From: Salicibibacter cibi
Lineage (GTDB): Bacteria; Bacillota; Bacilli; Bacillales; Marinococcaceae
Direction of reading: 5' to 3'
Length of the DNA stretch: 64,000 nt
NCBI RefSeq assembly: GCF_016495865.1
Contig: NZ_CP054706.1
Span: 2,604,001-2,668,000, forward strand
Shown piece after piece: positions 43,956 to 52,969 of this stretch. Every line of letters begins with the position of its first letter. Positions within the stretch are counted from its first letter, which is position 1. The position numbers and the translations under genes were made by a program. Below the pieces are notes generated by a model. That model made no database searches and was not told where the DNA came from. It saw nothing but the letters and a program-made list of their open reading frames with translations.

Positions 43956-45440
43956 CTAGCCGCTCCCCACAAATTCAAACGTCACATCCGGCAATTCCAG
44001 CTCGCCGTCTTCACTGCTCAGGGTCGTTTTAGCTCCCGGATGTACATGCACTTTCACATCCTGGCCGAACTCCGTTTTCACTTGCCGGTCCGTTTGCACC
44101 ATCGCTTTTGAAATCCACGCTAAAAATAACTTCCGCACCGGCGTTTCCACGAATGAAAGGTGACTGAGCTGAATTTGATTGCCTTGCACGTAGTATTCCA
44201 GAATTTCTTGTTCCCGTTGCCGTTGCTGCAAATGCTCGCGAAGCTGCTGTTCTTTCGCTTCTCGGTGTTCAACAACAGCGCCCGCTTTCGTTTTTTCTCC
44301 GTAGTTCACGATGCGCGGAACGGTTTCATGAACACTTGCCGGCGCGTGCCACACGTCTGTATAGATGTCTTCGGTTAACGATGGATCGGCAAGCAAATGT
44401 TTTGTGTGGAAGACGCCGAACGCCACCGATGAGAGCTTGTGTGCTTCGTTAATGTCCGATATGCTGTCAAACCATTCGGCCAAATGCAAGTAATCTTGCC
44501 TCCGGCTTTGAAAATGTTGGTTGCGCTCGCCGAGGCGCTGCACCGTTCGTGTCACCCGGCGGATCGTTTCATTTGTCCGTTCTTGCAGCTTGTCAAATTC
44601 GCTTTCGTACTGGGATGATCCTAAAAACCAAGCAGCAAGATTCCCCCACTTCTCGCGATATTCAAGATACGGGTTTTCCTGCTCCGACTCTTCAAAACGA
44701 AAGACTTGCCCTTTGTGGCGAATGACACTGTTGAAGAAGCTCTCCATCGTATTCCCGTCGAGGATGCGAAGCAGATCCTGAATCTGCAGAGCCGTTCTTT
44801 GCAGGGAAATAATAAAATCACGCAGATAGGTCGTGAACTGGTCTTTATAAAGCAGAAACGCCTCCGTTTGCATACGCTCATTCGCATTCTCACTATCTAT
44901 GTAAGCAAAATAATCCGACGTGTTTTGGGTGATTTGGCGAATATACATCATGACATCGTCCCAAAGCTGGGCGCATTCTTCATCCGTTTCGTTGTTGTCG
45001 GAGCGAACGATATCGTCAATCCTGACCAACCCTTGATAGAGACGTTCAAACTGCGAGCGTTCAAGCGATCCGCCAAATTGATCGCCTTGTTGTTCCATGC
45101 GTAGCATCATGCGCTCAAATTCAACCGTATAGGGGGTGCATTGGTAACGAAAACGCTTCTTTTTAAATTCCTCGACCGTATTGACTTTGCCAGTCTCCTG
45201 CTGGGTCGACAAATTTCCCCATTTCACCAATTGCTCGAGATCTTGCTGTAACTCTTCTAGCGAATATTCTTCAAAAGTCGCATCCTCTTGCAAATGGGCG
45301 TGAATCTCTTCTGCAAACAAAAACTGCCTCATGCGTTCGTGTTGAATATAGCAATAACGTAAAATGGTCCGATAACTCGAAGCCTTTTCGGCGGCAAGAT
45401 ACGTCGCTTCTCTCACGCGCTTCTTCACACTGTGTTGCAC
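43956..45440 (-). CDS. jetA: Wadjet type II subunit JetA (DUF2397)
   Basis: 494-aa kleisin-like subunit, TIGR02677/DUF2397 family. Seen: YRTILRYCYIQHERMRQFLF at the N-terminus, winged-helix ELQQDLEQLVKWGNL, RYQCTPYTVEFERMM and a C-terminal winged helix (ALVQT-like VQTDRQVKTEFG). The ORF reaches 45473, but only the GTG at 45440 has a strong AGGAGG site, so I use it. First gene of jetABCD. Promoter not certain; TACAAT (minus strand, near 45485) is a possible -10 box. Confidence 0.92.
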   Translation of the reverse strand: MQHSVKKRVREATYLAAEKASSYRTILRYCYIQHERMRQFLFAEEIHAHLQEDATFEEYSLEELQQDLEQLVKWGNLSTQQETGKVNTVEEFKKKRFRYQCTPYTVEFERMMLRMEQQGDQFGGSLERSQFERLYQGLVRIDDIVRSDNNETDEECAQLWDDVMMYIRQITQNTSDYFAYIDSENANERMQTEAFLLYKDQFTTYLRDFIISLQRTALQIQDLLRILDGNTMESFFNSVIRHKGQVFRFEESEQENPYLEYREKWGNLAAWFLGSSQYESEFDKLQERTNETIRRVTRTVQRLGERNQHFQSRRQDYLHLAEWFDSISDINEAHKLSSVAFGVFHTKHLLADPSLTEDIYTDVWHAPASVHETVPRIVNYGEKTKAGAVVEHREAKEQQLREHLQQRQREQEILEYYVQGNQIQLSHLSFVETPVRKLFLAWISKAMVQTDRQVKTEFGQDVKVHVHPGAKTTLSSEDGELELPDVTFEFVGSG

Positions 45441-45587
45441 GGCGGAGCGCCTCCTCGATCTGGTTTCTATCATTTATTGTAACATGTACGCAAAACAAAT
45501 AGAATATCGTCGGATATACAACACCGGCCAACGTAATCGAAACGAATGCTCCTTGCTCAAAACAGGGAGGGTTTCGTTTCCGTTTTT

Positions 45588-46090
45588 TCACTGCTGCTTT
45601 TTGTTCTTTGGATCTTTGGCCGACAGTTTCGCGTACATATCTTCCCCATACTCGGTTTGCAAATCTCTTGCCGAAGCGCGCGGTTGTCGCTCATTATCAG
45701 GTTCAGGCGGAGCCGTGGACTGGTTTTCTTCATCCGCCGATGGACGGTTAAAAAATTGGCGTCGCATATACATATGAAAGAAAATTTCGCCCCTGGTAAA
45801 ATAAGTGCGGTAATAAATGATGGAATGCCTAACGCCATCGGTTGTTCTATGAAAAAGAGTCCAAGGATCCATACCCCCGCCCACGCGAGGAAAAAATCAG
45901 CGATCATTGCTGTTCTATCATTTATCCCCGGCAAAATGAATACATCCCCCAGAAACGATACAACGGTTAATACCAAACTTATCGCTAGTACATTCGAAAA
46001 TGCCACGCCTGAAAATCCGCCTAAAACGATCCCTATACCGACGAACATCATCCCGAATTTTATGCCTATCCCTGCAAGGTACTTCATCAT
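45588..46090 (-). pseudogene. YndM-like (DUF2512) membrane protein, one-base frameshift
   Basis: ATG 46090 with AAGGTGG upstream starts MMKYLAGIGIKFGMMFVGIG. Four hydrophobic helices follow, including VFILPGINDRTAMIADFFLA, as in YndM/DUF2512 proteins. After ITALI the frame is lost, while another frame continues RGEIFFHMYMRRQFFNRPSA to an acidic tail ending KDPKNKKQQ. Restoring one T in the TTTT run near 45816 gives a continuous protein of about 168 aa. The MITE A fragment ends 17 bases upstream of the start codon and has replaced the native promoter. Confidence 0.75.
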
Positions 46091-46107
46091 GTCCCACCTT
46101 GATTTTC

Positions 46108-46268
46108 TGGGAAAGCGCAGGGCGAAGACCCCGCAGGAAAAAAGCGAACTTCTTTTTTTCCGAGGAGGCTGAGCTCGGGGCCCACGGAAAGCGTAGGGTT
46201 TTTCCGTAGCGGTCACTACCAATCATAATTGCCCCTAGTTTGCCAGCCATAGATTTTGGTGAAGAGCC
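46108..46268 (-). mobile_element. MITE family A, truncated copy
   Basis: Reverse-oriented copy of the element at 60057-60303. The GGCTCTTCACCAAAATCTATGG end is complete at the right (46268 inward), but the left part stops at TGGGAAAGCGC. No target duplication remains. Confidence 0.85.
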
Positions 46269-46348
46269 TTATTTCCGTTGTTTTTTTCTTTATCCTCACC
46301 CAAATTCACTGTTAATTTTTTGTTTTCTGAGTTATTTTCCTGTATAGT

Positions 46349-46377
46349 TTTACTTGATCGCGTTACGGGTATACAAT
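46349..46377 (+). promoter_or_regulatory. Sigma-A promoter of the aldehyde dehydrogenase gene
   Basis: TTTACT (46349-46354), 17-base spacer, TACAAT (46372-46377), 29 bases before the start codon, with AAAGGAG between. Confidence 0.6.
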
Positions 46378-46406
46378 CCCTACGACCAAAAAAAGGAGTG
46401 GATCAA

Positions 46407-47831
46407 ATGCGCAATTATACCAAGCACTATATTAATGGAGAGTGGGTGGAATCCACCGGGTCCGAGACAATGGATGTGATTAACCCGGCAACGGAGGAAA
46501 CGGTCGGGAAAATCAGCCTAGGAACCCAGGAAGACTTGGATCGTGCCGTAAAGGCGGCGCGTGCTGCTTTTCCTTCCTTTTCCACAACATCGAAAGAATA
46601 TCGCGTTGAACTTCTTGAAAATATTGCTCAGGAATACAAGAAACGAAAGGAAGACATCGTGGCGGCGATCACCGAAGAACTGGGTTCGCCTGTAGGTATG
46701 TCGGACAATGTTCATTACCAAATGGGGCTCGCGCATTTTGAAACGACGGCACAGCAGCTGAAAGAGTTTGAATTCACAGAAAGACGTGGCGAAACATTCA
46801 TCAAAAAAGAACCAATCGGGGTTAGCGGTCTGATTACCCCTTGGAACTTTCCGACCAATCAAACATCAACCAAAATCGCAAGCGCATTTGCGGCAGGCAG
46901 CCCGGTTGTCCTCAAACCTGCGGAACTCACCCCTTTTGCTGCTGTCATTTTAGCGGAAATTTTTGAAGATGCCGGTGTTCCGAAAGGGGTCTTTAACCTC
47001 GTCAACGGTACGGGAGAGACGATCGGCAATGGCATCAGCTCTCACCCCGACATTGATTTTGTTTCCTTTACCGGTTCCGGTGCCGTCGGACAAAAAGTTT
47101 CCGAGAATGCGGCCAAGACGATCAAGAAAGTCGCCCTGGAACTTGGCGGAAAATCTCCGATGGTCATTCTCGAAGATGCCGATGCGAAAAAAGCGGCCAA
47201 AGCCGCGGTGACAAATCTCGTAATGAACACAGGTCAAGCGTGTAATGCCGCGACGCGCACCTTGGTTCCGAATTCCATGCACGATGAATTCATCGAGGCC
47301 GTTAAAGAAGTATTACCCGGCTACCCTGTCGGCGACCCCCATGGCCCAAACATGATAGGGCCTTTAGTCGCAGAAAAACAATGGGATCGCGTCCAAGGCT
47401 ATATAGAAAAAGGCGTCGAAGAAGGCGCGAAAATCGTCATAGGTGGCACCGGGAAGCCTGATGGCCTCGAAAAAGGCTATTATGTGAAGCCGACCGTTTT
47501 TACCGATGTAAAAAATGACATGGTCATTGCTCAGGAAGAAATTTTCGGTCCCGTAATGTCGGTGATTACGTACAATGATCTTGATGAAGCTGTCGACATT
47601 GCCAACGATACGATCTATGGATTACAGGGATATGTTGTCGGTGAGGACGAAGAAAAGCTGCAGGATATCGCTTCCCGTATTCAAGCGGGGCGCATTACCG
47701 TCAACAATGCGAAAATGGACTTTACCGCACCGTTCGGCGGTTACAAACAGTCCGGTGTCGGACGCGAATGGGGCGATTACGGCATCGAAGAATACCTCGA
47801 AGTGAAGGCTGTTCTCGGAATGCCTTCGTGA
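46407..47831 (+). CDS. NAD-dependent aldehyde dehydrogenase
   Basis: 474-aa ALDH superfamily enzyme oxidising an aldehyde to the acid. Visible: the NAD site [11 protein letters not shown] near residue 220, the general-base Glu in [12 protein letters not shown] (about 242), the catalytic Cys in [13 protein letters not shown] (about 276) and the [15 protein letters not shown] end. I start at ATG 46407 with AAAGGAG upstream; the 46278 start is spurious. Its own promoter and terminator (47847) make it a single-gene unit. Substrate range not predictable. Confidence 0.93.
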   Translation: MRNYTKHYINGEWVESTGSETMDVINPATEETVGKISLGTQEDLDRAVKAARAAFPSFSTTSKEYRVELLENIAQEYKKRKEDIVAAITEELGSPVGMSDNVHYQMGLAHFETTAQQLKEFEFTERRGETFIKKEPIGVSGLITPWNFPTNQTSTKIASAFAAGSPVVLKPAELTPFAAVILAEIFEDAGVPKGVFNLVNGTGETIGNGISSHPDIDFVSFTGSGAVGQKVSENAAKTIKKVALELGGKSPMVILEDADAKKAAKAAVTNLVMNTGQACNAATRTLVPNSMHDEFIEAVKEVLPGYPVGDPHGPNMIGPLVAEKQWDRVQGYIEKGVEEGAKIVIGGTGKPDGLEKGYYVKPTVFTDVKNDMVIAQEEIFGPVMSVITYNDLDEAVDIANDTIYGLQGYVVGEDEEKLQDIASRIQAGRITVNNAKMDFTAPFGGYKQSGVGREWGDYGIEEYLEVKAVLGMPS

Positions 47832-47846
47832 ACCCCAACCATCCAG

Positions 47847-47880
47847 CTTGCCTGTCCCCTTTGGGGCGGGCAAGTTTTTG
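47847..47880 (+). terminator. Terminator of the aldehyde dehydrogenase gene
   Basis: CTTGCC-CCC paired with GGG-GGGCAAG followed by TTTTTG. Confidence 0.85.
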
Positions 47881-47899
47881 TTAGAAATAGAGGTGTCCT

Positions 47900-48061
47900 A
47901 TGTTCAGAAAATTACGGAGCCCTTTTAAAAAACAACGCTGCTATTTTTGCAAAACGACAACCCCGTACATGCGCAATTATTACGATGAAAACGACAACCG
48001 TGTGGTTGTATGTGAAAAATGCCTGGAATACGCGGAACGACGAGCGTTCAGAAGAGTTTAA
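47900..48061 (+). CDS. Small zinc-ribbon protein (53 aa)
   Basis: MFRKLRSPFKKQRCYFCKTT and a second pair in VVVCEKCLEYAERRAF give CxxC...CxxC, a likely zinc knuckle. AGAGGTG lies before the ATG. It ends 13 bases before the yteA-like gene, so both are probably one transcript. Too short for many gene callers. Family not recognised by name; a nucleic-acid or protein contact role would be typical. Confidence 0.7.
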   Translation: MFRKLRSPFKKQRCYFCKTTTPYMRNYYDENDNRVVVCEKCLEYAERRAFRRV

Positions 48062-48074
48062 ACGGAGGGATAAC

Positions 48075-48639
48075 ATGCCTAGCGAAGATCAAGTTCAGAC
48101 ATTGAAAAAACGATTATTGCAAACAAAAAACGAATTGGAGGCGCAAGCCGAAGAGTCCAATCGCCCGGAAGAAACCGGTGAACTCTCTCAGACCGGCAAT
48201 CACCCGGGAGATCAAGGAACCGAATTACACGATCAAGCAAAGAACGCCGCCTTGAACAATCAATCCCAACAACAACTGGATGCCGTTTATCAGGCATTGC
48301 AAGCAATCGCGAACGGAACGTATGGCCGTTGTGACGTTTGCGGGGAGCCGATCCCTTATTGAACGATTGGACATCGTTCCGGAAACGACGCTTTGTATCA
48401 AGCATGCCCGTGCGGAAGAAGCCACTGCAGGGATAGAGATGCGCCGACCTGTTGAAGAAGATGAAATGGAAGGCGTTTTGGAAGAAAAAAAGGAAAAGGA
48501 AGAAGCCATCTTCGACCAAGCGGATACGTGGGAAGCCGTTAGTGAACACGGAACGTCCGAAACGCCATCGGATACGCCGGATGAAGAAGAAAACGACAGC
48601 GATGGAGCAAACGAAGAACCGCCAAGCCAAAAAAGATGA
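48075..48639 (+). pseudogene. YteA-like DksA/TraR zinc-finger protein, one-base frameshift
   Basis: ATG 48075 with GGAGGGA upstream starts MPSEDQVQTLKKRLLQTKNE. The DksA-type element GRCDVCGEPIPY is followed by a stop at 48361, while the next frame continues ERLDIVPETTLCIKHARAEE and a long acidic tail. Removing one T in TATTGAACG restores GEPIPYERLDIVP with the normal spacing of the C4 finger. Reconstructed length is about 187 aa. YteA-type proteins are DksA relatives whose role in Bacillus is unclear. Confidence 0.8.
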
Positions 48640-48693
48640 ACAAATATATGAAACGGCGCACCGTGACCGATGCGCCGCTTTTCTTATCCCTTA

Positions 48694-49047
48694 TTAAAAT
48701 GCGATGACACCAAAGCCCATCAACACGACGATAACGAGTGTCACAACCACGAGCGTAAACCCTACGGCCGCGCCTTCTCCCCGCTTCGTTTTTCCGAGGG
48801 TCATTTCCATAAATCCGATAAGCAAAATTGCTAAAATGCCCTTGACGATATAATTTGCCGGAAAACCTAATTCAAAGAGCAGGCCAACGCCGGACACGAT
48901 CATAATGATATAAAAAATACCGAGAATAATGCGCAAGATTCTCCCGCCCGTCGGTTTTCCCGCGCGATACAAGAAAAACGCGATCAAAAACAAAATTGGC
49001 AAAAATGCCCACGACCCCTGGTGGGACGCGAATAACATATCATACAT
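48694..49047 (-). CDS. yisL: YisL-family (DUF1516/UPF0344) membrane protein
   Basis: 117 aa with four transmembrane segments. The SHQGSWAFLPILFLIAF-like opening (FASHQGSWAF) and RIILGIFYIIMIVSGVGLL match the YisL family of Bacillus, whose function is unknown. Length is typical. AAAGGATG precedes the ATG. Convergent with the yteA-like gene. Confidence 0.85.
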   Translation of the reverse strand: MYDMLFASHQGSWAFLPILFLIAFFLYRAGKPTGGRILRIILGIFYIIMIVSGVGLLFELGFPANYIVKGILAILLIGFMEMTLGKTKRGEGAAVGFTLVVVTLVIVVLMGFGVIAF

Positions 49048-49208
49048 GTGTTTTCATCCTTTCCAATCGTTAAAAAATGGCATGCATCCATAATGTATAC
49101 CCATTCCACTTCCATGTTACACATTTATTATTCAAAAGCATAGCACCGTTTTGTGAACTCCAGATGAATATTTTATCTTCGTGTGGCAGAACGATGGCTC
49201 ATGAGTGA
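49048..49208. other. Intergenic stretch between yisL and the 52-bp repeat
   Basis: No gene seen; AT-rich DNA leading into the short repeat pair at 49209. Confidence 0.4.
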
Positions 49209-49312
49209 TCCATGGCGACTGAAATGCTCAGCCAGGACGAATTCCAGGACGCAGGAGCGCTCCATGGCGACCGACATGCACGGACACGACCGATTTCTGG
49301 GCTCATGGACGG
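49209..49312 (+). repeat. Two 52-bp units, family D-like
   Basis: TCCATGGCGACTGAAATG (49209) recurs as TCCATGGCGACCGACATG at 49261, exactly 52 bases later. CATGGCGACCGA is the same element as in the hairpin array at 57787-58020. Confidence 0.65.
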
Positions 49313-49330
49313 ACAATCCGCATATATACA

Positions 49331-49366
49331 CCAAAAAAGAACAAGCATCGTTTGCCTGTTCTTTTC
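49331..49366 (-). terminator. Terminator of the SCO1-like gene
   Basis: AAAAGAACA...TGTTCTTTTTT hairpin on the minus strand just after the stop at 49373; nearly symmetric, so it may work both ways. Confidence 0.65.
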
Positions 49367-49372
49367 CACTTA

Positions 49373-49990
49373 TCATTCGGATCCTGCTAATCGCCTTAAA
49401 TCCTCCAGGATTGGTTCTGTGTCAACGTCAAGCCCGTCATAACGCTGAATTACTTGGCTATTTTCGTCCACTAAAAAAATATCGGTGGAATGAACGATAT
49501 CTTCGTCATCGGCTGCCGGAGCGACAACACTGTGGAATGTGCTTTCCGCAAAATCCTCGACTTCATCGAGGCTATAGCCGGTTAGAAAATCCCAATTGGA
49601 ATAATCCGCTTCATAGTGGTCGCCGTATTCTTTTAATACTTCCGGTGAATCATAGTCCGGATCCACCGTAAAGGAGACGAGGTTTGCATCGATGTCCTCG
49701 GTCGCCAAATCTCTTTGTAATTGAGACATGTTCGGGGTCATTAAATTACAAACCGTCGGGCAACGGCTAAAGATCATGTTGACTAACGTGTACTCTCCTT
49801 CTAAATCTTCATTCGTAACGACCTCATCCGATTGATTCGTATAAGAAAAGTCATGAAGATCCAAACCGTATTCCTGTAGATCTTCCCCATTTACTGCCGA
49901 TGTTTCGCTGACATTATCGAACCAACCGCAGCCTGCCATTGCCAGTAGCATGACGACTCCGCATAGCCACAACCCTGCTTTTGTTCGCAA
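49373..49990 (-). CDS. SCO1/SenC-family lipoprotein (copper chaperone-like)
   Basis: About 205 aa. The signal peptide with lipobox VMLLAMAGCG makes it a membrane-anchored lipoprotein. The thioredoxin-fold domain has the copper-binding SRCPTVCNLM (CxxxC) and the distal His in FHSVV/DIVHSTDIFLVD. Members assemble the CuA centre of cytochrome c oxidase or act as thiol oxidoreductases; Bacillus YpmQ is the comparison. I start at TTG 49990, where AAAGGAGG lies upstream. Strongly acidic after the lipobox. Confidence 0.87.
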   Translation of the reverse strand: MRTKAGLWLCGVVMLLAMAGCGWFDNVSETSAVNGEDLQEYGLDLHDFSYTNQSDEVVTNEDLEGEYTLVNMIFSRCPTVCNLMTPNMSQLQRDLATEDIDANLVSFTVDPDYDSPEVLKEYGDHYEADYSNWDFLTGYSLDEVEDFAESTFHSVVAPAADDEDIVHSTDIFLVDENSQVIQRYDGLDVDTEPILEDLRRLAGSE

Positions 49991-50211
49991 CGCACTTCCT
50001 CCTTTGTGAATCCACCTACAATATGAACATAGATAAATCATGTAGACGGGTCTTTACTTTGAGGAATATGCAACTGCTTGGCAACTATGTCTGTGAAAAG
50101 ACAAGTTTTCAAAATTTTGTTCGTGGCGTTTGAACGTTATGGGACAGTTTAGACAATTTTTTAGAAAGCCTTAGCCAAAGAAATCAAGCACTATTATCCG
50201 AACCCAAGGTT

Positions 50212-50243
50212 AAAAAACGCTGTGGGTTTTCTCCCCTACAGCG
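50212..50243 (-). terminator. Terminator of the glutathione peroxidase gene
   Basis: CGCTGT...ACAGCG stem followed by six T's on the minus strand, nine bases after the stop. Confidence 0.8.
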
Positions 50244-50251
50244 AATACCTA

Positions 50252-50728
50252 TTATTTTAATGCTTCCTTGATGTCGATTTCAATTTTTTCCGGGTTGGTG
50301 CTCGGGGAATACCGATACAACACTGTTCCATCACGTCCGATGAGAAACTTTGTGAAATTCCATTTAATTTTATTTGAGCCTACGCCCCTAGTTTCGTTTG
50401 TGAGTTGTTCAAATAAGGGAGATATGTTTTCGCCCCGCACCGCTGTTTTTTTAAAGATTGGGAATGTGACTCCGTATTTTTCTTTGAAATAATCGGGGAT
50501 CTCTTCACTATCCAACGGTTCCTGATTCATGAACTGGTCGTTCGGGAAACCCAATACATAGAAGCCTTGCTCTTTGTACCTGTCGTAGAGATGTTGCAAC
50601 TGTTTCATTTGCGATGCAAATCCGCATTTGCTGGCCGTGTTTACAACAAGCAATACATTTCCTTCATACGTTTGCAATGTTTGCGTTCCTTCACCTACCA
50701 ACTCCAGTTTTGCATCAAAAATACTCAT
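50252..50728 (-). CDS. Glutathione peroxidase-family thiol peroxidase
   Basis: 158 aa, the BsaA/Gpx family, reducing peroxides with thiols. The peroxidatic Cys lies in NTASKCGFASQ (about residue 35), Gln in FPNDQF (about 70) and Trp/Asn in KWNFTKFLIG (about 123). The usual FPCNQF second Cys is replaced, and the protein contains only one Cys, so it cannot form the common intramolecular disulphide. AAAGGAGG precedes the ATG. Cytoplasmic, single gene. Confidence 0.92.
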   Translation of the reverse strand: MSIFDAKLELVGEGTQTLQTYEGNVLLVVNTASKCGFASQMKQLQHLYDRYKEQGFYVLGFPNDQFMNQEPLDSEEIPDYFKEKYGVTFPIFKKTAVRGENISPLFEQLTNETRGVGSNKIKWNFTKFLIGRDGTVLYRYSPSTNPEKIEIDIKEALK

Positions 50729-50839
50729 CGCGCAACCTCCTTTTTCATCTATACCCGAACGTATCCATATTCAATCATTTGTTTAAAAGGACAGATTGGG
50801 CTTATAATAAAAAAATAATGACTCGAAGGAGGAAATAAA

Positions 50840-51673
50840 ATGTCCATTTATAGAGCGTTGACGATCGCCGGTTCTGACGCAAGTGGCGGCGCCGGTATCG
50901 GAGCCGATTTGAAAACATTTCAGGATCTGGGCGTTTACGGAATGAGTGCGCTGACGACGATTGTGGCTATGAAGCCGGAAACATGGGAACATCAAGTTTT
51001 TCCCCAAGATATCAAAACCGTAGAAGCGCAGTTGGAAACCATTCTGTCTATTGGGGTCGATGCCATGAAAACAGGCATGCTTGCGTCCGTGGACGTCATT
51101 GAACTGGCCGCGCGCAAAATAGAGGAAAATGGCCTGCAAAGAGCCGTCATTGATCCGGTGCTCGTCTGCAAAGGGGAAGATGAGGTTTTGCATCCGGAAA
51201 CAGCGGACGCATTGAGAGAAATACTCGTACCGAAAGCTTTGGTCGCGACACCGAATTTATTCGAAGCAGCTCAGCTGGCGCAAATGAAGACGATCACTAC
51301 GGTTGAAGGTATGAAGGAAGCAGCAAAACGCATTCATAACAACGGCACAACGTACGTCGTTGTCAAAGGCGGGAAACAGCTTGACGATGATCGTGCGATC
51401 GACATCGTTTACGATGGAGATACGTTTAAAATGTTAGAAACCGAAAAAGTAGCCCACGCTTATAATCATGGTGCCGGCTGTACGTTTGCAGCCGCTATTA
51501 CGGCTGAACTCGCGAAAGGAAGCGATGTACACGACGCCGTCACGACTGCCAAACAATTCGTCACCGCAGCCATCACCCACGGATGGCGCATGAATGAACA
51601 CGTGGGCGCCGTTATGCACGGAGCCTATCGGAAATACGGAGTCGAAACGAACATCGAAAAACAGAAAGTATGA
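50840..51673 (+). CDS. pdxK: Pyridoxine/pyridoxal (hydroxymethylpyrimidine) kinase
   Basis: 277-aa ribokinase-fold kinase. N-terminal AGSDASGGAGIGADLKTFQD, middle MKTGMLAS and VIDPVLVCKG, and the anion-hole motif AYNHGAGCTFAAAI. The GAGC variant of the usual GTGC is that of the Bacillus PdxK branch of ThiD-like kinases. It phosphorylates pyridoxal/pyridoxine for vitamin B6 salvage. GGAGG before the ATG, terminator at 51683. ThiD cannot be fully excluded. Confidence 0.85.
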   Translation: MSIYRALTIAGSDASGGAGIGADLKTFQDLGVYGMSALTTIVAMKPETWEHQVFPQDIKTVEAQLETILSIGVDAMKTGMLASVDVIELAARKIEENGLQRAVIDPVLVCKGEDEVLHPETADALREILVPKALVATPNLFEAAQLAQMKTITTVEGMKEAAKRIHNNGTTYVVVKGGKQLDDDRAIDIVYDGDTFKMLETEKVAHAYNHGAGCTFAAAITAELAKGSDVHDAVTTAKQFVTAAITHGWRMNEHVGAVMHGAYRKYGVETNIEKQKV

Positions 51674-51682
51674 GTTCGATCA

Positions 51683-51717
51683 GAGAAGTTCCACAAGTTT
51701 AAGTGGGGCTTCTTTTA
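51683..51717 (+). terminator. Terminator of pdxK
   Basis: AGAAGTTCCAC...GTGGGGCTTCT stem followed by TTTAT, ten bases past the pdxK stop. Confidence 0.7.
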
Positions 51718-51964
51718 TGGAGGAAGGCCTCTTGGCGCGCAAACGCGAGATATTCCTTTTCCTTAAACTCATGCCAATTATCTTCCACATTTAAATCAAT
51801 GATCCGGTCTTTACACCTGCAAAACGCTTCTTTTCCTCAAATCGCCTCTGCTAAGGTTGCTTGCTTTTTTACATCGCTGAGCGAGTCGATAAATATTTCC
51901 ATCCATTGATAATCATTAACTTCGCTTCCGCAACCTCTGAAAGATCAACCGGTTTGTTCATCAT
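51699..51964 (-). pseudogene. UPF0158-family protein gene, degraded
   Basis: ATG 51964 with AAAGGGGAGG upstream starts MMNKPVDLSEVAEA. A frame change gives NDYQWMEIFIDSLSDV, then an in-frame TGA, then GKEAFCRCKDRIIDLNVEDN and WHEFKEKEYLAFA. The second half matches the UPF0158 GKGAFRRFKDxxxxLGIEDxWY pattern. At least one shift and one stop, so non-functional. Confidence 0.6.
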
Positions 51965-51986
51965 AACCTCCCCTTTCCCACATAGC

Positions 51987-52020
51987 GAGGGAGCGCTATA
52001 AAGCGCTCCCTCTTCATTTT
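51987..52020 (+). terminator. Strong hairpin with plus-strand T run
   Basis: GAGGGAGCGCT (51987-51997) and AGCGCTCCCTC (52002-52012) form a perfect 11-bp stem followed by a T-rich stretch. It may back up pdxK termination. Confidence 0.65.
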
Positions 52021-52021
52021 T

Positions 52022-52165
52022 TCATATCGCTTTTGCTTTTTCGTAATCTTTTTCTCGTTTTTTCTCGACTTCGATCATTTTTTCCACGTTTTCCCGATAT
52101 TCTTGCTGGGTACAACCGTGTGCTTGTTGAATTCCTTTTTCCATCAATTCATTTGATGCGTTCAA
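52022..52165 (-). CDS. Small helical protein (47 aa)
   Basis: TTG start with GAGGAGG eight bases upstream. MNASNELMEKGIQQAHGCTQ is followed by a Lys/Glu-rich helix ending DYEKAKAI. Hydrophilic, no membrane segment, one Cys. The strong ribosome binding site and coding-like composition support it. Unrecognised family; too short for usual callers. Confidence 0.6.
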   Translation of the reverse strand: MNASNELMEKGIQQAHGCTQQEYRENVEKMIEVEKKREKDYEKAKAI

Positions 52166-52243
52166 AAGAAAAGCCTCCTCAAATTATCCCCAATTCATAA
52201 GGGGTATGAAATTATTATACCCTTTTTCCCCTTATAATGAAAC

Positions 52244-52804
52244 CTATTTTTCTTTATGGTCGATCCATTCGGAGAATGCGCGCAATGAAGAGGCAATCAT
52301 TGCCTTCGTGTCTTCGTCGGTAATGGCACCGTTTTTAGCAATTTTTTTATTCGCATGTGCAATGAAGACACTTGGCTGTTGCATGACCGAAGCGCCGGCG
52401 GCTACAAGGGATTGTTTCAGCTGTTGTTGGGAAAAAGCGGTGCCGAACATCGTTGGCGAGGCACCGATCGTCGCCGTAGGCATGCCTTTGAGCACGTTAT
52501 GATTGGCATCACTTCCCGCCCAATCGATGGCATTTTTCAAAACGCCGGGCATGCCATGATGATATTCCGGGGTGACGATGAAAATGCCATCACTATCCAA
52601 TATCGCCCGTTTAAACTCGGCAACGCTGGCCGGATCGCCCCCTTCTTCCAAGTCTCCATTGAAAAGGGGGACTGCCGCCAAATCATAAGTGCTTAACGCC
52701 ACATCCGCTTCCGCAAGTTCGGTTGCTGCAGCTAATACATGTCGATTGAATGAATCCCGTCGCAAACTGCCGCTGATTCCTAAAATGTTTCGTTTATTTG
52801 CCAT
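52244..52804 (-). CDS. NAD(P)H-dependent FMN reductase
   Basis: 186-aa flavodoxin-like oxidoreductase of the NADPH-dependent FMN reductase/azoreductase family. FMN-phosphate loop ISGSLRRDSFNRHVL at residues 9-23, and TPEYHHGMPGVLKNAIDW (about 78-95) are family signatures. GGAGAG before the ATG. Reduces FMN, quinones or azo dyes; the natural substrate is unknown. Single gene. Confidence 0.9.
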   Translation of the reverse strand: MANKRNILGISGSLRRDSFNRHVLAAATELAEADVALSTYDLAAVPLFNGDLEEGGDPASVAEFKRAILDSDGIFIVTPEYHHGMPGVLKNAIDWAGSDANHNVLKGMPTATIGASPTMFGTAFSQQQLKQSLVAAGASVMQQPSVFIAHANKKIAKNGAITDEDTKAMIASSLRAFSEWIDHKEK

Positions 52805-52969
52805 TTTGATCTCTCCTTCGTACGCACATTTGCTATCTATTCTATTTCCTATCCCACTTATCTTTAAACGTGTTTAACCCTCCAATCCTTTTTTATAAAC
52901 GAAAAGTGGTATATCATAGAAGGGGATGCTCGCGATAACGCACAGAACATATTTTAGGAGAGATGTGAG

